Assembly (NCBI GenBank): GCA_020635135.1
Contig: JACKAJ010000016.1
Location: forward strand, 744,001 to 808,000
From: Halobacteriovoraceae bacterium
GTDB taxonomy: Bacteria; Bdellovibrionota; Bacteriovoracia; Bacteriovoracales; Bacteriovoracaceae
Length of the DNA stretch: 64,000 nucleotides
Direction of reading: 5' to 3'
In this document: one piece after another, positions 25,434 to 33,854 of the stretch
Layout of the letters: each line of letters opens with the position of its first letter
How positions within the stretch are numbered: the first letter of the stretch is position 1
Notes under the pieces: model-generated
Databases searched by the model: none
What the model was told of the DNA's origin: nothing
Seen by the model: only the letters and a program-made list of their open reading frames with translations
Translations under genes and position numbers: made by a program

Positions 25434-26211
25434 CTTAATGGAACAAGTTTTAAAATGGAATCGCAATCTTGCTTCAGCTTACCTCGTTCAATCCAGTCGC
25501 AAACTCAATAGCTCTGAGATTACAACTTGGTTTCAAAATTATTATAACCGCTATCTCACTTCAAATAAGATTAATAAACAGTATCAAAATATCCTCAATG
25601 CCCCTGATGTCCTTTTCCTGACTTTTCCCTCTGGAAAAAATCAATTTAAGATTGAAGACTTTAAAAATCTCTACAGCTTTCAAGAAACAAAACCTCTCGA
25701 AGGCCATAATAAATTCTGCTTGGTCTACCCTGTTCAAGCCTTAAATATGAATATTTACAATAAACTCTTAAAAATAATTGAAGAACCACTCAACAAACTG
25801 AGCTTCTTTTTCTTTGACGACAACAATACCACTGTTCCCCAAACAGTGAGCTCTAGGGTTATGAAATTGCGAGCCAGCGCTGAAGAATTCGGACCCTGGA
25901 CTCAAGAAGAGCAGAGCGAACCTAAAAAAGCGTTTGCCCAATTAGTGCAGGCCACAAACACCCCCCAATCCCTGCAAAACTTTGCCGACCTCTACTTGCA
26001 AAACGAAGTCTCAGAAGAAGAACTTCTCCAGGAGCTTATTCACTGGGAAGCTCAAAATGTCACAAGTGGGATTATGAAAGAGAAATTTCTACAAATTTTG
26101 CGTTGGGCCCAAGAATCGCAAACCTATCATAATTCAGCCCAAGAAAGATGTTATTTTATCTATCAATATATGAAGGCAGTCTCTTCAAAAACAGTCCCTA
26201 TACAAAAATAA
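25426..26211 (+). CDS. holB: DNA polymerase III delta-prime subunit
   Basis: About 261 residues. It lacks a Walker A motif, as many delta-prime subunits do, but keeps the family order: APDVLFLTFPSGKNQFKIED, a hinge EGHNKFCLVYPVQALNMN (normally .kv.II..ad.m), then NKLLKIIEEPLNKLSFFFF and TVSSRVMKLR (the LLKtLEEP and SR. motifs). It would be part of the clamp-loader complex. AAAGG lies 6 bases before the ATG at 25426, better placed than the ATG at 25420. Either start overlaps tmk. The C-terminal half has diverged, and the assignment leans partly on the tmk-holB-ricT order. Confidence 0.88.
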   Translation: MPSLMEQVLKWNRNLASAYLVQSSRKLNSSEITTWFQNYYNRYLTSNKINKQYQNILNAPDVLFLTFPSGKNQFKIEDFKNLYSFQETKPLEGHNKFCLVYPVQALNMNIYNKLLKIIEEPLNKLSFFFFDDNNTTVPQTVSSRVMKLRASAEEFGPWTQEEQSEPKKAFAQLVQATNTPQSLQNFADLYLQNEVSEEELLQELIHWEAQNVTSGIMKEKFLQILRWAQESQTYHNSAQERCYFIYQYMKAVSSKTVPIQK

Positions 26212-26235
26212 CCAAAAAAAGTATTATTTACGCTT

Positions 26236-27405
26236 ATGAGTACAAATGACATCACGGAAAACATTCCCGACAATGGCAACGAGCCAGTGAATCTTCCCAG
26301 CGAAGATGCAGGGAATCATAGTGAAAGCAAAAGTGATAAGAGTTTTTCGAAAGAAGATAGCGATAAGAAAAAGCATAACTTTAAGCCAGGGCAAATGCTT
26401 CGCTTCGTTCGGGTACGTTTTCCAGGCCACGCTCGCAGTCTCCCCTTTCTCGTCGGAAAAAGACGATTAACCTACGGGCAAAAAGTAGTGGCTATGAGTG
26501 ATCGCGGGATGGCCGTTGGTTACATTAATTCTTTTCCCTATGAAATTGCTTTTAAAGAAGAAATGCTTCCAGTGCGGACCATCAGTAAGATTGCAACAGA
26601 TTCTGATCTTGAGAAACAGAAAGAGCATTATCGTAGAGAAAAAGAGGTTGAAACACTCTGCAAAGATCTCATCACTAAGCACGAACTTGATATGAATCTC
26701 ACACACGTTGAGTTCACTCAGTTTGGAAAAAAAGTTGTTTTCTACTTCACGGCCCCGGCTCGTGTCGATTTTCGAGGGCTCGTCAAAGACTTGGTTGGTG
26801 AGTTGAAAATGCGAATTGAGTTGAGACAAATATCAGTCCGCGATCGAGCTGCTGCCGTCGGGGGGATTGGTCCATGTGGTCGTCAACTCTGCTGTTCTTC
26901 TTTTCTCGAACGATACGGAAGCGTTAACATAAAGATGGCCAAAAACCAGGATCTTACGATTAACTTCAATTATTTGAACGGCGTTTGTGGACAAATTAAA
27001 TGCTGTATCGCTTATGAAGACGAAGTTTACACACAGAAAAGAAAAAAACTTCCCGAAATTAATTCACTGATTATTTGCCAAAACGGTGATCGCGGGATGG
27101 TGGATCGCTTGCACATCCTCACTCAGCAATTTGATCTCATTACTGAAGATGGAACTCGCAGAAGATACATCTGTGATCAATTCCAACAAAAAGCTCCCAA
27201 TGATTTCCAAATGCCTTCACTCAAAACCTTTGATTATATTAAAGATGAAACTTCGACAGTCATTGGACTTGACTCTTACCAGTCAGAGCAGACGCGCAGG
27301 TTTGAAAAAGAAATCTCAGAAATCAAGCAAAAAGAGAAAGGATACTCCGATAAAATTTTTGAAGAGCTCTTTGGAACCGAATCTCTACTCGACGAGCTCC
27401 AATAG
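26236..27405 (+). CDS. ricT: RicT/YaaT PSP1-domain protein
   Basis: 389 residues. The first 50 are polar and disordered. The PSP1 domain follows (FVRVRFPGHARSLPF..., then THVEFTQFGKKVVFYFTAPA, RIELRQISVRDRAAAVGGIG), with the Cys-rich core GPCGRQLCCSSFL and GVCGQIKCC. In Bacillus the Ric proteins form an Fe-S containing complex that helps RNase Y act on mRNA. Neighbouring tmk and holB is the standard place for this gene. The C-terminal 60 residues are charged helix. It starts 25 bases after holB and has no strong ribosome site. Confidence 0.92.
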   Translation: MSTNDITENIPDNGNEPVNLPSEDAGNHSESKSDKSFSKEDSDKKKHNFKPGQMLRFVRVRFPGHARSLPFLVGKRRLTYGQKVVAMSDRGMAVGYINSFPYEIAFKEEMLPVRTISKIATDSDLEKQKEHYRREKEVETLCKDLITKHELDMNLTHVEFTQFGKKVVFYFTAPARVDFRGLVKDLVGELKMRIELRQISVRDRAAAVGGIGPCGRQLCCSSFLERYGSVNIKMAKNQDLTINFNYLNGVCGQIKCCIAYEDEVYTQKRKKLPEINSLIICQNGDRGMVDRLHILTQQFDLITEDGTRRRYICDQFQQKAPNDFQMPSLKTFDYIKDETSTVIGLDSYQSEQTRRFEKEISEIKQKEKGYSDKIFEELFGTESLLDELQ

Positions 27406-27420
27406 CCCCAAATAATGCCC

Positions 27421-27452
27421 AAAAAGGTGCGCTGCATATCCACTAGACGCAG
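27421..27452. repeat. Possible relic of the 63-kb REP-like element
   Basis: AAGGTGC (27424-27430) is followed by CACTAGACGCAG (27441-27452). Both words occur in the same order in the palindromic element at 63020-63123, where they are the outer arm and the loop. Here the arms are lost. It lies between ricT and the recombinase gene. Confidence 0.3.
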
Positions 27453-27473
27453 AGAAACTCTTAGTATGGCCCC

Positions 27474-28442
27474 ATGGAAAATATCAGCCTCGAAAACATC
27501 TTGCCTCTGCAAAAGAGATTTCTTAAGTCCTTTGAAGAAAAAGGTAAAAGTGCCAATAGTCTCAAGTGCTATCGCCTCGACTTTGAATGCTTTAACGAAT
27601 TCATAACAAACTTTCCCAACAAAGAAATTAACGATTTCAATAATCGCACAGTTCAAGAATTCCATCATTACCTTGAAAAAAAATATGGGAGTATTAATTC
27701 TATTAGAAGAAAACTTCAAACTCTTCGATTGTTTTTTGATTTTTTAGTAGAAAAAAAAGAGTACGCAGAAAATCCTATTAAAAAGATTGCTTCGGCTCCA
27801 AAATCTTTACTTCCCCCTCTGCCGGTTAAATTCCCCGAAGTTTACCGTGTTTTTGATTATCTCAAAAAACAAATTGATGAAGAAAAAAACCCCTTGGCAA
27901 AACTCACTGCTCTTAGAAATTGTGTGCTTTATGCTACCATCTACGAAGCCGGACTCAATGTTGCTCCCATATCAAAACTAAGAGAAGAAGATGTCATCGT
28001 CGATGAAGACGAAATTCGTATCATTATAGCCTCTAGTAAACGCGATCCGTACACAGTCCCCATGACTGGAGCTCTCGCTAATATTTTCACTCAATATTTA
28101 CAGACTCTCGCAGAAGTCAAAAATGATCAGGAACTCGAATTCCCTGAGTTCTTTTTCTTTGCAAATAATTATAAAATTATTCGCGGAGGGCTTTCTCCCC
28201 GAGGGATAGAAGACATTTTTCAAAAAATCTCTAAAAACACTGATATCAAAGTAACTCCTAAAACTTTGCGCCAGTCTTGTATTGTTCGATGGCTCGTTCA
28301 GAAAAAACCTGATTCGAGTATTAAAGAGTGGATGGGGGTTGCTCCTTCTTATTCACTAAATAATTACAAAACGTACATCAAAGAGAATAAAGAAAACTCT
28401 GGTCCTGATATTTTGGACTACTCACACCTCAATTTCCAATGA
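27474..28442 (+). CDS. Tyrosine recombinase-like protein with missing catalytic residues
   Basis: 322 residues with the XerC/D two-domain layout. The N-terminal SAM-like domain (residues 8-95) includes KSANSLKCYRLDF and YGSINSIRRKLQTLRLFFDF; the catalytic domain follows. Of the six active-site residues, the first Arg is Asn (YEAGLNVAPISKL where the family has tGlRvsEl), the Lys is kept (SSKRDPYTVPM), the H..R..H box reads PKTLRQS so only the Arg stays, and the late GH is GV. The Tyr nucleophile is kept at the right distance (SLNNY). It probably binds DNA but cannot recombine normally. It lies inside the housekeeping run ricT-ribD with an ATGA overlap to ribD, not beside integrated DNA. Confidence 0.88.
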   Translation: MENISLENILPLQKRFLKSFEEKGKSANSLKCYRLDFECFNEFITNFPNKEINDFNNRTVQEFHHYLEKKYGSINSIRRKLQTLRLFFDFLVEKKEYAENPIKKIASAPKSLLPPLPVKFPEVYRVFDYLKKQIDEEKNPLAKLTALRNCVLYATIYEAGLNVAPISKLREEDVIVDEDEIRIIIASSKRDPYTVPMTGALANIFTQYLQTLAEVKNDQELEFPEFFFFANNYKIIRGGLSPRGIEDIFQKISKNTDIKVTPKTLRQSCIVRWLVQKKPDSSIKEWMGVAPSYSLNNYKTYIKENKENSGPDILDYSHLNFQ

Positions 28443-29467
28443 GTGTGGATCCTTCTAAATTCTATATGCAAAAAGCCTTGGAGCTAGCTCGCCGAGGTAT
28501 AGGTCTTACACACACCAATCCCCTGGTAGGTGCTGTATTTGTCAAAGATAACCAAATTATTGCCGAAGGCTTTCACGAATATTACGGTGGTCGCCATGCT
28601 GAAATTGTAGCTTTGGACAACACTAAAACTCCCCTCAAAGGAGCAACTCTTTATTGCACACTGGAGCCTTGCTGCCATACTCATAAAAAGACCCCTCCGT
28701 GTGTCCCTGCCCTCATTCAAGCAGGCATTGAACGCATCGTCGTCGCCAGTCTCGATCCCAACCCTCAAGTAAAGGGACGTGGTCTCGAACAACTCGCACA
28801 GGCCGGAATCAAATCTCAAAGTGGCGTGCTCGAAAAAGAAGCCCGACTCTTAAATCAAAGCTATCTTAAAAATTTTCAAAGTGACCTTCCCTACATTCAT
28901 CTCAAGTGGGCGCAAACTCGCGATGGTTTTTTGGCCAGAGACGATGGAACATCGAAATGGATTTCAAGTGAGAAATCAAGAGAATTCGTGCACTGGATGC
29001 GTGCCGGTGCTGACGCTGTGGCCATTGGTTCAGGGACTTTGCTACAAGACAATCCCCTACTCAATGTTAGAAATATTCCTGTGGTCTCGCACTCTCACTT
29101 CCAACAACCTCAGCGCCTGGTTTTCTCGCGTAAGCCTGTTAAAGAGCTCAATAAATACCAAGTTTTTCAAGGAGACAGTCCCGCTAAAAATGTTCTCATT
29201 AATTTTCAAGATAGAGAGCGAACCCTCTTGACTCTTAAAAGTTTAAAAAGCCAAGATCAAATTTCTTATCTTTTCATTGAAACAGGTCCAACGCTCGCAA
29301 AACTCATGCTAGAAAGTGGACTTGTAGATCGCTTGTCAATTTTCACTGGAGACTGTGAATTTGGTTCGGGGAAAAAAGTGGAGCTGGAAATTCCAAGCCC
29401 CACTCACCATATTCAGACTTCTATCGAAAAAGATATTCTCGAAGATTTTTATTTTCAGCTTTATTAA
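28439..29467 (+). CDS. ribD: Bifunctional riboflavin deaminase/reductase
   Basis: 342 residues. The N-terminal deaminase domain (to about 145) carries the zinc site: HAEIVAL near residue 54 and CTLEPCCHTHKKTPPC near 75-90. The C-terminal reductase domain follows (HLKWAQTRDGFLARDDGTSKW, RAGADAVAIGSGTLL, YLFIETGPTLAKLML). It performs the second and third steps of riboflavin synthesis. The start ATGA overlaps the recombinase stop. The end overlaps the stop of the convergent beta-barrel gene by 4 bases. No FMN riboswitch is visible. Confidence 0.95.
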   Translation: MSVDPSKFYMQKALELARRGIGLTHTNPLVGAVFVKDNQIIAEGFHEYYGGRHAEIVALDNTKTPLKGATLYCTLEPCCHTHKKTPPCVPALIQAGIERIVVASLDPNPQVKGRGLEQLAQAGIKSQSGVLEKEARLLNQSYLKNFQSDLPYIHLKWAQTRDGFLARDDGTSKWISSEKSREFVHWMRAGADAVAIGSGTLLQDNPLLNVRNIPVVSHSHFQQPQRLVFSRKPVKELNKYQVFQGDSPAKNVLINFQDRERTLLTLKSLKSQDQISYLFIETGPTLAKLMLESGLVDRLSIFTGDCEFGSGKKVELEIPSPTHHIQTSIEKDILEDFYFQLY

Positions 29468-30390
29468 AGTTTCTTTTTCTTATGATTAAATTGATATTTC
29501 ACTCCAACCCCAAAGTACGGCATTCTATTTTTAGAATTCTCAAAAAATCCCGTCTGATCGGTAACACTGAACTTGCGAAGAGAAGCTTCCCCAAAGACTG
29601 CAAGGCTCGGAGTTATTTGATAAACGAGCTTAAGATAGGTTTTTGAATATCTGTGAAATTCATCGTAGTCAGTTTCTGGTTCATCCCAGCAGTCCCAGTA
29701 ATCTTCATCATAATAAGAATCATATCTCCAGCCACAGTGAGAGACATAGTAAGTTTCCCCATCTGCATAAAAATTCTGACCTTGAACTCCCACAGTAATC
29801 TGAAACCTATCAGTTACAAAATAGGTCCCTGAAACATCATAAGTAAAAACGTCTCGCCCCCCTACTTCTTTTGGACTCAGTCTCACACCATCAGAGCGCC
29901 TCTGTGATTCGAGAAACAACCCAAAACCTGAAAATGCAGCATTCAGGAAAAGTTTCTTATTTCCACGATTATCGTAAACTTCACTGCTCAGCCTAACTCC
30001 CATTGCTGTTAGACTAACGCTAGAATCTTGGTCGATATCTATATTTCTCTCGTAATTAAAATCTAAAACGGTGAACCCAATGCTCATGAAAAAATTCGCT
30101 GAATCTTCTACCGTAACATCATACTCGAGAGTAGAAATTTTTGTACTCAAAGAACTAATATAATTAGAGTTAAATGCCCCCTCTGCTTTCATGCGAACAA
30201 TAAAAAATTTGTCTTGATCCCAAAACAATCCGTTTTTTATATTTATCGCTTTTCCTGCAGCCTCCACTTTAAAGAGCACATCGACGTAATCACCAACGTT
30301 TTGTAATCCAAGGCCGAGTGAAGGAGCTGAGTATTGGCAGAAAGCTTGTTGCAATGAAAACCAAGAAAGAAAAAGAACTAATAATTTCAT
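29464..30390 (-). CDS. Outer-membrane beta-barrel protein, exported
   Basis: The start at 30390 is preferred over an upstream in-frame start at 30459, because it gives a clean signal peptide (MKLLVLFLSWFSLQQAFC) and has GGAA upstream. The mature protein of about 290 residues is made of alternating amphipathic strands (VSLTAMGVRLSSEV, KLFLNAAFSGFGLFLE, RFQITVGVQGQNFY, MPYFGVGVKYQFN), a typical large barrel. One loop is very acidic and aromatic with two Cys (GWRYDSYYDEDYWDCWDEPE). It sits between ribD and ribE on the opposite strand, splitting the riboflavin genes. The family is not recognised. Confidence 0.8.
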   Translation of the reverse strand: MKLLVLFLSWFSLQQAFCQYSAPSLGLGLQNVGDYVDVLFKVEAAGKAINIKNGLFWDQDKFFIVRMKAEGAFNSNYISSLSTKISTLEYDVTVEDSANFFMSIGFTVLDFNYERNIDIDQDSSVSLTAMGVRLSSEVYDNRGNKKLFLNAAFSGFGLFLESQRRSDGVRLSPKEVGGRDVFTYDVSGTYFVTDRFQITVGVQGQNFYADGETYYVSHCGWRYDSYYDEDYWDCWDEPETDYDEFHRYSKTYLKLVYQITPSLAVFGEASLRKFSVTDQTGFFENSKNRMPYFGVGVKYQFNHKKKKL

Positions 30391-30512
30391 AAAAACATTC
30401 CTTTTGTTATGGGGTGGAAAAGTTTTAAAAGAACTTTTTTCCTTTGTCAGTGGCAGCATGACCCCACTATTAATTTTTTTACTGTAAGATTTTTCTATGC
30501 TAGATGCTTGGT

Positions 30513-31142
30513 ATGTTTACAGGAATTATTAAAGAACTCGGTACAGTTAAAAAGATTACAGAAAACAAAGAAGGAAAAGAATTTCAAATATCTTGTCCTC
30601 AACTTGTTGATAATATTGAAAAAGATGATTCTGTGGCTACCAATGGCGTTTGCCTAACTGCCACGGCGCTCAGTCCAGATTCTTTTACAACCCAAGTTGT
30701 CCACGTCACTCTCGAAAAAACATCTTTGGGCAGTCTCAAAGAAGGCTCCAAAGTTAACTTGGAACTCTCTCTCACTCCAACCACGAAGATGGGAGGTCAC
30801 TTCGTCCAAGGGCACGTGAATACCACGGGAAAAGTTTTAGAAATCACTCCCATTGGAAAAAATTGGGTGTTCAAGTTTGAACTCCCGAAAACGATCAGAA
30901 AATATGTCGTGAAAGAAGGATCCATTGCGATCGACGGTGTTAGCCTTACAGTTGCTGATATAGATGAGCAAAGTTTTAGCATTTCGATAATCCCCCACAC
31001 TTTGGAGAACACTCTCTTTCACACCTACCAAGTCGGCAGCATCGTTAATCTCGAAGCTGATATTCTTGCCAAATACCTTGAAAACTTTATAGTGCAGCGT
31101 GATCAAGACTCTAAAATTGCAAGCCTACTGAAAAACTTTTAA
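30513..31142 (+). CDS. ribE: Riboflavin synthase
   Basis: 209 residues from the ATG at 30513, giving the canonical N-terminus MFTGIIKELGTV; an ATG three codons earlier is possible. There are two lumazine-binding barrels, visible as an internal repeat: NGVCLTATAL in the first and IDGVSLTVADI in the second, with MGGHFVQGHVNTTGKV starting the second. It dismutates two 6,7-dimethyl-8-ribityllumazines to riboflavin. It is the first gene of the ribE-ribB-ribH run. Confidence 0.95.
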   Translation: MFTGIIKELGTVKKITENKEGKEFQISCPQLVDNIEKDDSVATNGVCLTATALSPDSFTTQVVHVTLEKTSLGSLKEGSKVNLELSLTPTTKMGGHFVQGHVNTTGKVLEITPIGKNWVFKFELPKTIRKYVVKEGSIAIDGVSLTVADIDEQSFSISIIPHTLENTLFHTYQVGSIVNLEADILAKYLENFIVQRDQDSKIASLLKNF

Positions 31143-31194
31143 GCCCCCTGAAACACACCTTGCATTGTTTCATGAGCTGAGATATGAATGGCTT

Positions 31195-31833
31195 GTGAAA
31201 AAATCCCGAGTCCCCGAAATTTTAGATGACCTCAAAGCAGGTAAAATTGTGATTGTTACCGATCACCAACAAAGAGAAGACGAAGGGGATTTCGTGCTTC
31301 CCGCTCAGTTTGCCAATAAAGAAAATATCAACTTTATGGCCCGTTTTGGAAGAGGACTAATCTGCTCTCCCCTAACAAGAGAAATAGCAGAAGATTTAGA
31401 TCTTCCTTTAATGGTGTGTGAAAACGATTCCAAGCACCAAACAGCCTTCACTGTTTCCATCGATGCTGCTTTTGATATCTCTACAGGAATATCGGCTTAT
31501 GATCGAGCCTATACGCTAAAACTCTTAGCCGATCCTGAAGCTCGCCCAGAACACTTTGTTCGTCCTGGTCACATATTTCCTTTGATTGCCCAACCCGATG
31601 GAGTTTTGGAGCGCGAAGGGCACACAGAAGCTTCCGTTGATCTCATGAAACTTGCAGGACTTCGACCAGTAGCCATTATTTGTGAAATTATGAATGACGA
31701 AGGAGAAATGGCCAGAGGCCAAGAACTCGTCGATCTCGCTGAAAAGTTTGATATTAAGACAATATCCATTGATGAAATTATTGAATACCGAATGAATAAA
31801 ACAATTGAACCTCGTCCAGGAGTAGGTCTGTGA
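31195..31833 (+). CDS. ribB: 3,4-dihydroxy-2-butanone 4-phosphate synthase
   Basis: The frame is open from a TTG at 31165, but neither start has a strong ribosome site. The GTG at 31195 gives MKKSRVPEILDDLKAGK and 212 residues, near the usual 217. The enzyme makes the four-carbon unit of riboflavin from ribulose 5-phosphate. Motifs: DHQQREDEGDFV (acidic metal loop), RFGRGLICSPL, VSIDAAFDISTGISAYDRA and RPGHIFPLIAQPDGVLEREGHTE. There is no GTP cyclohydrolase II domain at the C-terminus, and no ribA gene in this cluster. Confidence 0.93.
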   Translation: MKKSRVPEILDDLKAGKIVIVTDHQQREDEGDFVLPAQFANKENINFMARFGRGLICSPLTREIAEDLDLPLMVCENDSKHQTAFTVSIDAAFDISTGISAYDRAYTLKLLADPEARPEHFVRPGHIFPLIAQPDGVLEREGHTEASVDLMKLAGLRPVAIICEIMNDEGEMARGQELVDLAEKFDIKTISIDEIIEYRMNKTIEPRPGVGL

Positions 31834-32306
31834 AAACTTTTGAAGGAAAACTCACCGTAAATTCTCAAGAGAGAATTGCAATAGTCGTGAGCCGCTTCAA
31901 CGAAATTTTTACCTCGAAACTCAAAGAAGCTGCCGTAGATTGCTATATAAAGCACGGTGCTGACGAAGCTCAAATTGATGTTTACTGGGTTCCGGGATGT
32001 TTTGAAATCCCCCTCACTCTCCAAGGGCTCGCAGAGACTGGCCGCTACAGCGCCATGGTTGCCTTAGGAGCTGTTATTCGTGGAGCAACTCCTCATTTTG
32101 ACTACGTCAGCAGTGAAGTTTCTAAGGGCGTCTCAAAAGTTTCACTGGAATCGAAAACACCAATCGGTTTTGGGATTCTCACCTGTAACAATTTAGAGCA
32201 GGCTTTAGAGAGATCGGGAAGCAAAGCTGGAAACAAAGGCTGGGAAGCAGCGCTCGCCACCATTGAGCATAGCAACATAATGGCACAAATAAAAGAAAAC
32301 TCATAA
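31830..32306 (+). CDS. ribH: 6,7-dimethyl-8-ribityllumazine synthase
   Basis: 158 residues, the normal size of this icosahedral enzyme, which makes the substrate of riboflavin synthase. Motifs: VSRFNEIFTSKLKEAA, YWVPGCFEIPL, VALGAVIRGATPHFDYV and IGFGILTCNNLEQALERSG. The GTG start overlaps the ribB stop as GTGA, so the two are coupled. rpsD follows after 78 bases with its own probable promoter. Confidence 0.95.
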   Translation: MKTFEGKLTVNSQERIAIVVSRFNEIFTSKLKEAAVDCYIKHGADEAQIDVYWVPGCFEIPLTLQGLAETGRYSAMVALGAVIRGATPHFDYVSSEVSKGVSKVSLESKTPIGFGILTCNNLEQALERSGSKAGNKGWEAALATIEHSNIMAQIKENS

Positions 32307-32312
32307 TTGCAA

Positions 32313-32341
32313 TTGACCGCCTTGTCTAGTCGTGTTAGTTA
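32313..32341 (+). promoter_or_regulatory. Probable promoter of rpsD
   Basis: TTGACC (32313-32318) and TAGTTA (32336-32341) are 17 bases apart, 44 bases before the rpsD start and just after ribH. Confidence 0.45.
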
Positions 32342-32384
32342 ATTAAGACTTTTGAGATTTAAGATATAAAAGGGAGAAATTTCA

Positions 32385-33017
32385 ATGGCTAAAGTTCTTA
32401 TGGGCAAGTCCCGTTTCAAAATTCAACGTCGTCTCGGCGTCGAGCTTCCTGGATTAGGAAAAGCTGGTGCGCTTGAGAGAAAACCCTATGGACCTGGTGT
32501 TCACGGGATGAAAAGAAAAAAACTATCAGACTATACGATCCGTCTTATCGAAAAACAAAAAGTGCTTTGCCACTATGGCTTAAGAGAAAAGCAACTTGTT
32601 AACTACGTTAAGAAAGCGAAGAAAGATAAATCGAGAGCATGGGTTGATACTCTTATCCTCAGTCTTGAAAAAAGATTGGATAACGTGATCTTCCGTCTCA
32701 ACTGGGCCCCAAGTATCCCAGCTGCCAGACAAATGATTGTTCACGGACACGTTCTTGTTAACGGAAAGAAAGTAACAGTCCCTAACCTTATTCTCAGTGT
32801 AAACGACGAACTTACATTGACTGTTAAAGGTTTTAAAACTGGAAATTATTTACAAGCTAAGGCTCGTCCAAGAATTTCAACAATTCCTGCTTGCTTAGTT
32901 GCTGAGGCAGCTGGTGAGGGTGAAAAAGCTAAGGTTGTTGCAGATCCTCTTCCGGAAGATGTTCCTTTTCCATTCGAAAAGCGACTCGTGACAGAGTACT
33001 ACTGGAAAATCAAGTAA
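32385..33017 (+). CDS. rpsD: Ribosomal protein S4
   Basis: 210 residues. It opens with MAKVLMGKSRFKIQRRLGVE, then KPYGPGVHGMKRKKLSDY. The S4 RNA-binding domain (about 100-165) reads EKRLDNVIFRLNWAPSIPAARQ and HGHVLVNGKKVTVPN; the C-terminus is VTEYYWKIK. It is a zinc-independent type, as the N-terminal Cys set is absent. The gene stands alone rather than in the alpha operon with rpsK, rpsM and rpoA. AAAGGGAG precedes the ATG. A terminator with an unusual surrounding inverted repeat follows. S4 regulates its own message in some bacteria; no such site is evident here. Confidence 0.97.
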   Translation: MAKVLMGKSRFKIQRRLGVELPGLGKAGALERKPYGPGVHGMKRKKLSDYTIRLIEKQKVLCHYGLREKQLVNYVKKAKKDKSRAWVDTLILSLEKRLDNVIFRLNWAPSIPAARQMIVHGHVLVNGKKVTVPNLILSVNDELTLTVKGFKTGNYLQAKARPRISTIPACLVAEAAGEGEKAKVVADPLPEDVPFPFEKRLVTEYYWKIK

Positions 33018-33028
33018 TCTGAGTTTAG

Positions 33029-33177
33029 ATAAACGTCGATCTTCTTCGTTTCTCCAAACTCAGCGAATTTTAAAGTTTAGCCAATTTTTCAAATACAAAA
33101 AACCTCTGATTACTCAGAGGTTTTTTTGGCTTAAATTTCAAATTAATTTTATGAGCTTGGAGAAGCTCGACGTTTAT
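33029..33177. repeat. Imperfect inverted repeat flanking the rpsD terminator
   Basis: ATAAACGTCGA (33029-33039) pairs with TCGACGTTTAT (33167-33177), and TCTCCAAACTCA (33051-33062) pairs with TGAGCTTGGAGA (33152-33163) with one mismatch. The terminator hairpin sits in the loop. The transcript 3' end could fold into a long composite stem, or this is an old repeat around the terminator. Confidence 0.5.
33097..33127. terminator. Rho-independent terminator after rpsD
   Basis: The stem AACCTCTGA (33101-33109) pairs with TCAGAGGTT (33114-33122), loop TTAC, flanked by A- and T-runs. It can also serve the minus-strand gene ending at 33191. Confidence 0.92.
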
Positions 33178-33190
33178 TCAAGCCCATGTA

Positions 33191-33754
33191 TTATAGGTCG
33201 AAAGGAACGCTGACAGATAGTAGGTAGTAGTTGAAGTCTGCTTCCAATGTCGTAATAGTCACTCCACCACTCGTCACTTCATCAAAACTCAGTGCATACA
33301 TTTCAGCATTTATGCTAATAAATGGAAGTCCACTGTACCCAACTCCAAATTTTGTCCCACTGATTCCTTCATACTTTCCAACACCGTAGTCAGCATCTCC
33401 CATGAGTGCATAACCGGCCCATACCCTCAGCATAATGGGAAAATCAAACCCAACTGTTAAAAAACCTGAAGTAATATCGACATCAGTCGTGCTGTTTTCA
33501 ACACCAAAAGAACTGACGAGTGAATAATCAAAAGCTCCCCAAAAACCTATCATCTTGTATCCAAGGCGAAGATTGATTCCTACAGGGTTATTGTCCATAT
33601 CGGCTGTCCCACTGGCATCGTTTCCATTGAGAGTTCCCGAAGTTTCATATTCTCCGCTGAAGGCCATTCCAACACCTGGCTCAATGAGAACACCAGAGAA
33701 TGCTTGAGAAGCTAAAAAGCAGGCTGCTACCAATCCAATGATCATTTTTTTCAT
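33191..33754 (-). CDS. Small outer-membrane beta-barrel protein
   Basis: 187 residues. A very strong ribosome site (GGAGGG) precedes the ATG. The signal peptide MKKMIIGLVAACFLASQAFS is followed by a short barrel of about eight strands (VLIEPGVGMAFSGEY, VGINLRLGYKMIGFWGAF, FLTVGFDFPIMLRVWAGYAL, YYLLSVSVPFDL) ending Asp-Leu. It resembles OmpW/OmpA-type small barrels, but no closer family is recognised. Confidence 0.82.
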   Translation of the reverse strand: MKKMIIGLVAACFLASQAFSGVLIEPGVGMAFSGEYETSGTLNGNDASGTADMDNNPVGINLRLGYKMIGFWGAFDYSLVSSFGVENSTTDVDITSGFLTVGFDFPIMLRVWAGYALMGDADYGVGKYEGISGTKFGVGYSGLPFISINAEMYALSFDEVTSGGVTITTLEADFNYYLLSVSVPFDL

Positions 33755-33854
33755 ATTCCCTCCTTAAAATGGAATAAACAGATCCTTATAATAAAGTATA
33801 CTTTAAATATTATTGACGCTCCAGTTCATAAATTCAAAGCGCAATGCATTGTAA

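Noticed and set aside
25426..26211. Missing Walker A in holB as a sign of a broken gene
   Set aside because: Delta-prime subunits often lack ATP-binding motifs, and the rest of the pattern and gene order fit.
29464..32306. FMN riboswitch expected near riboflavin genes
   Set aside because: Neither the region before ribE nor that before ribD shows the conserved RFN element; ribD starts inside another gene.
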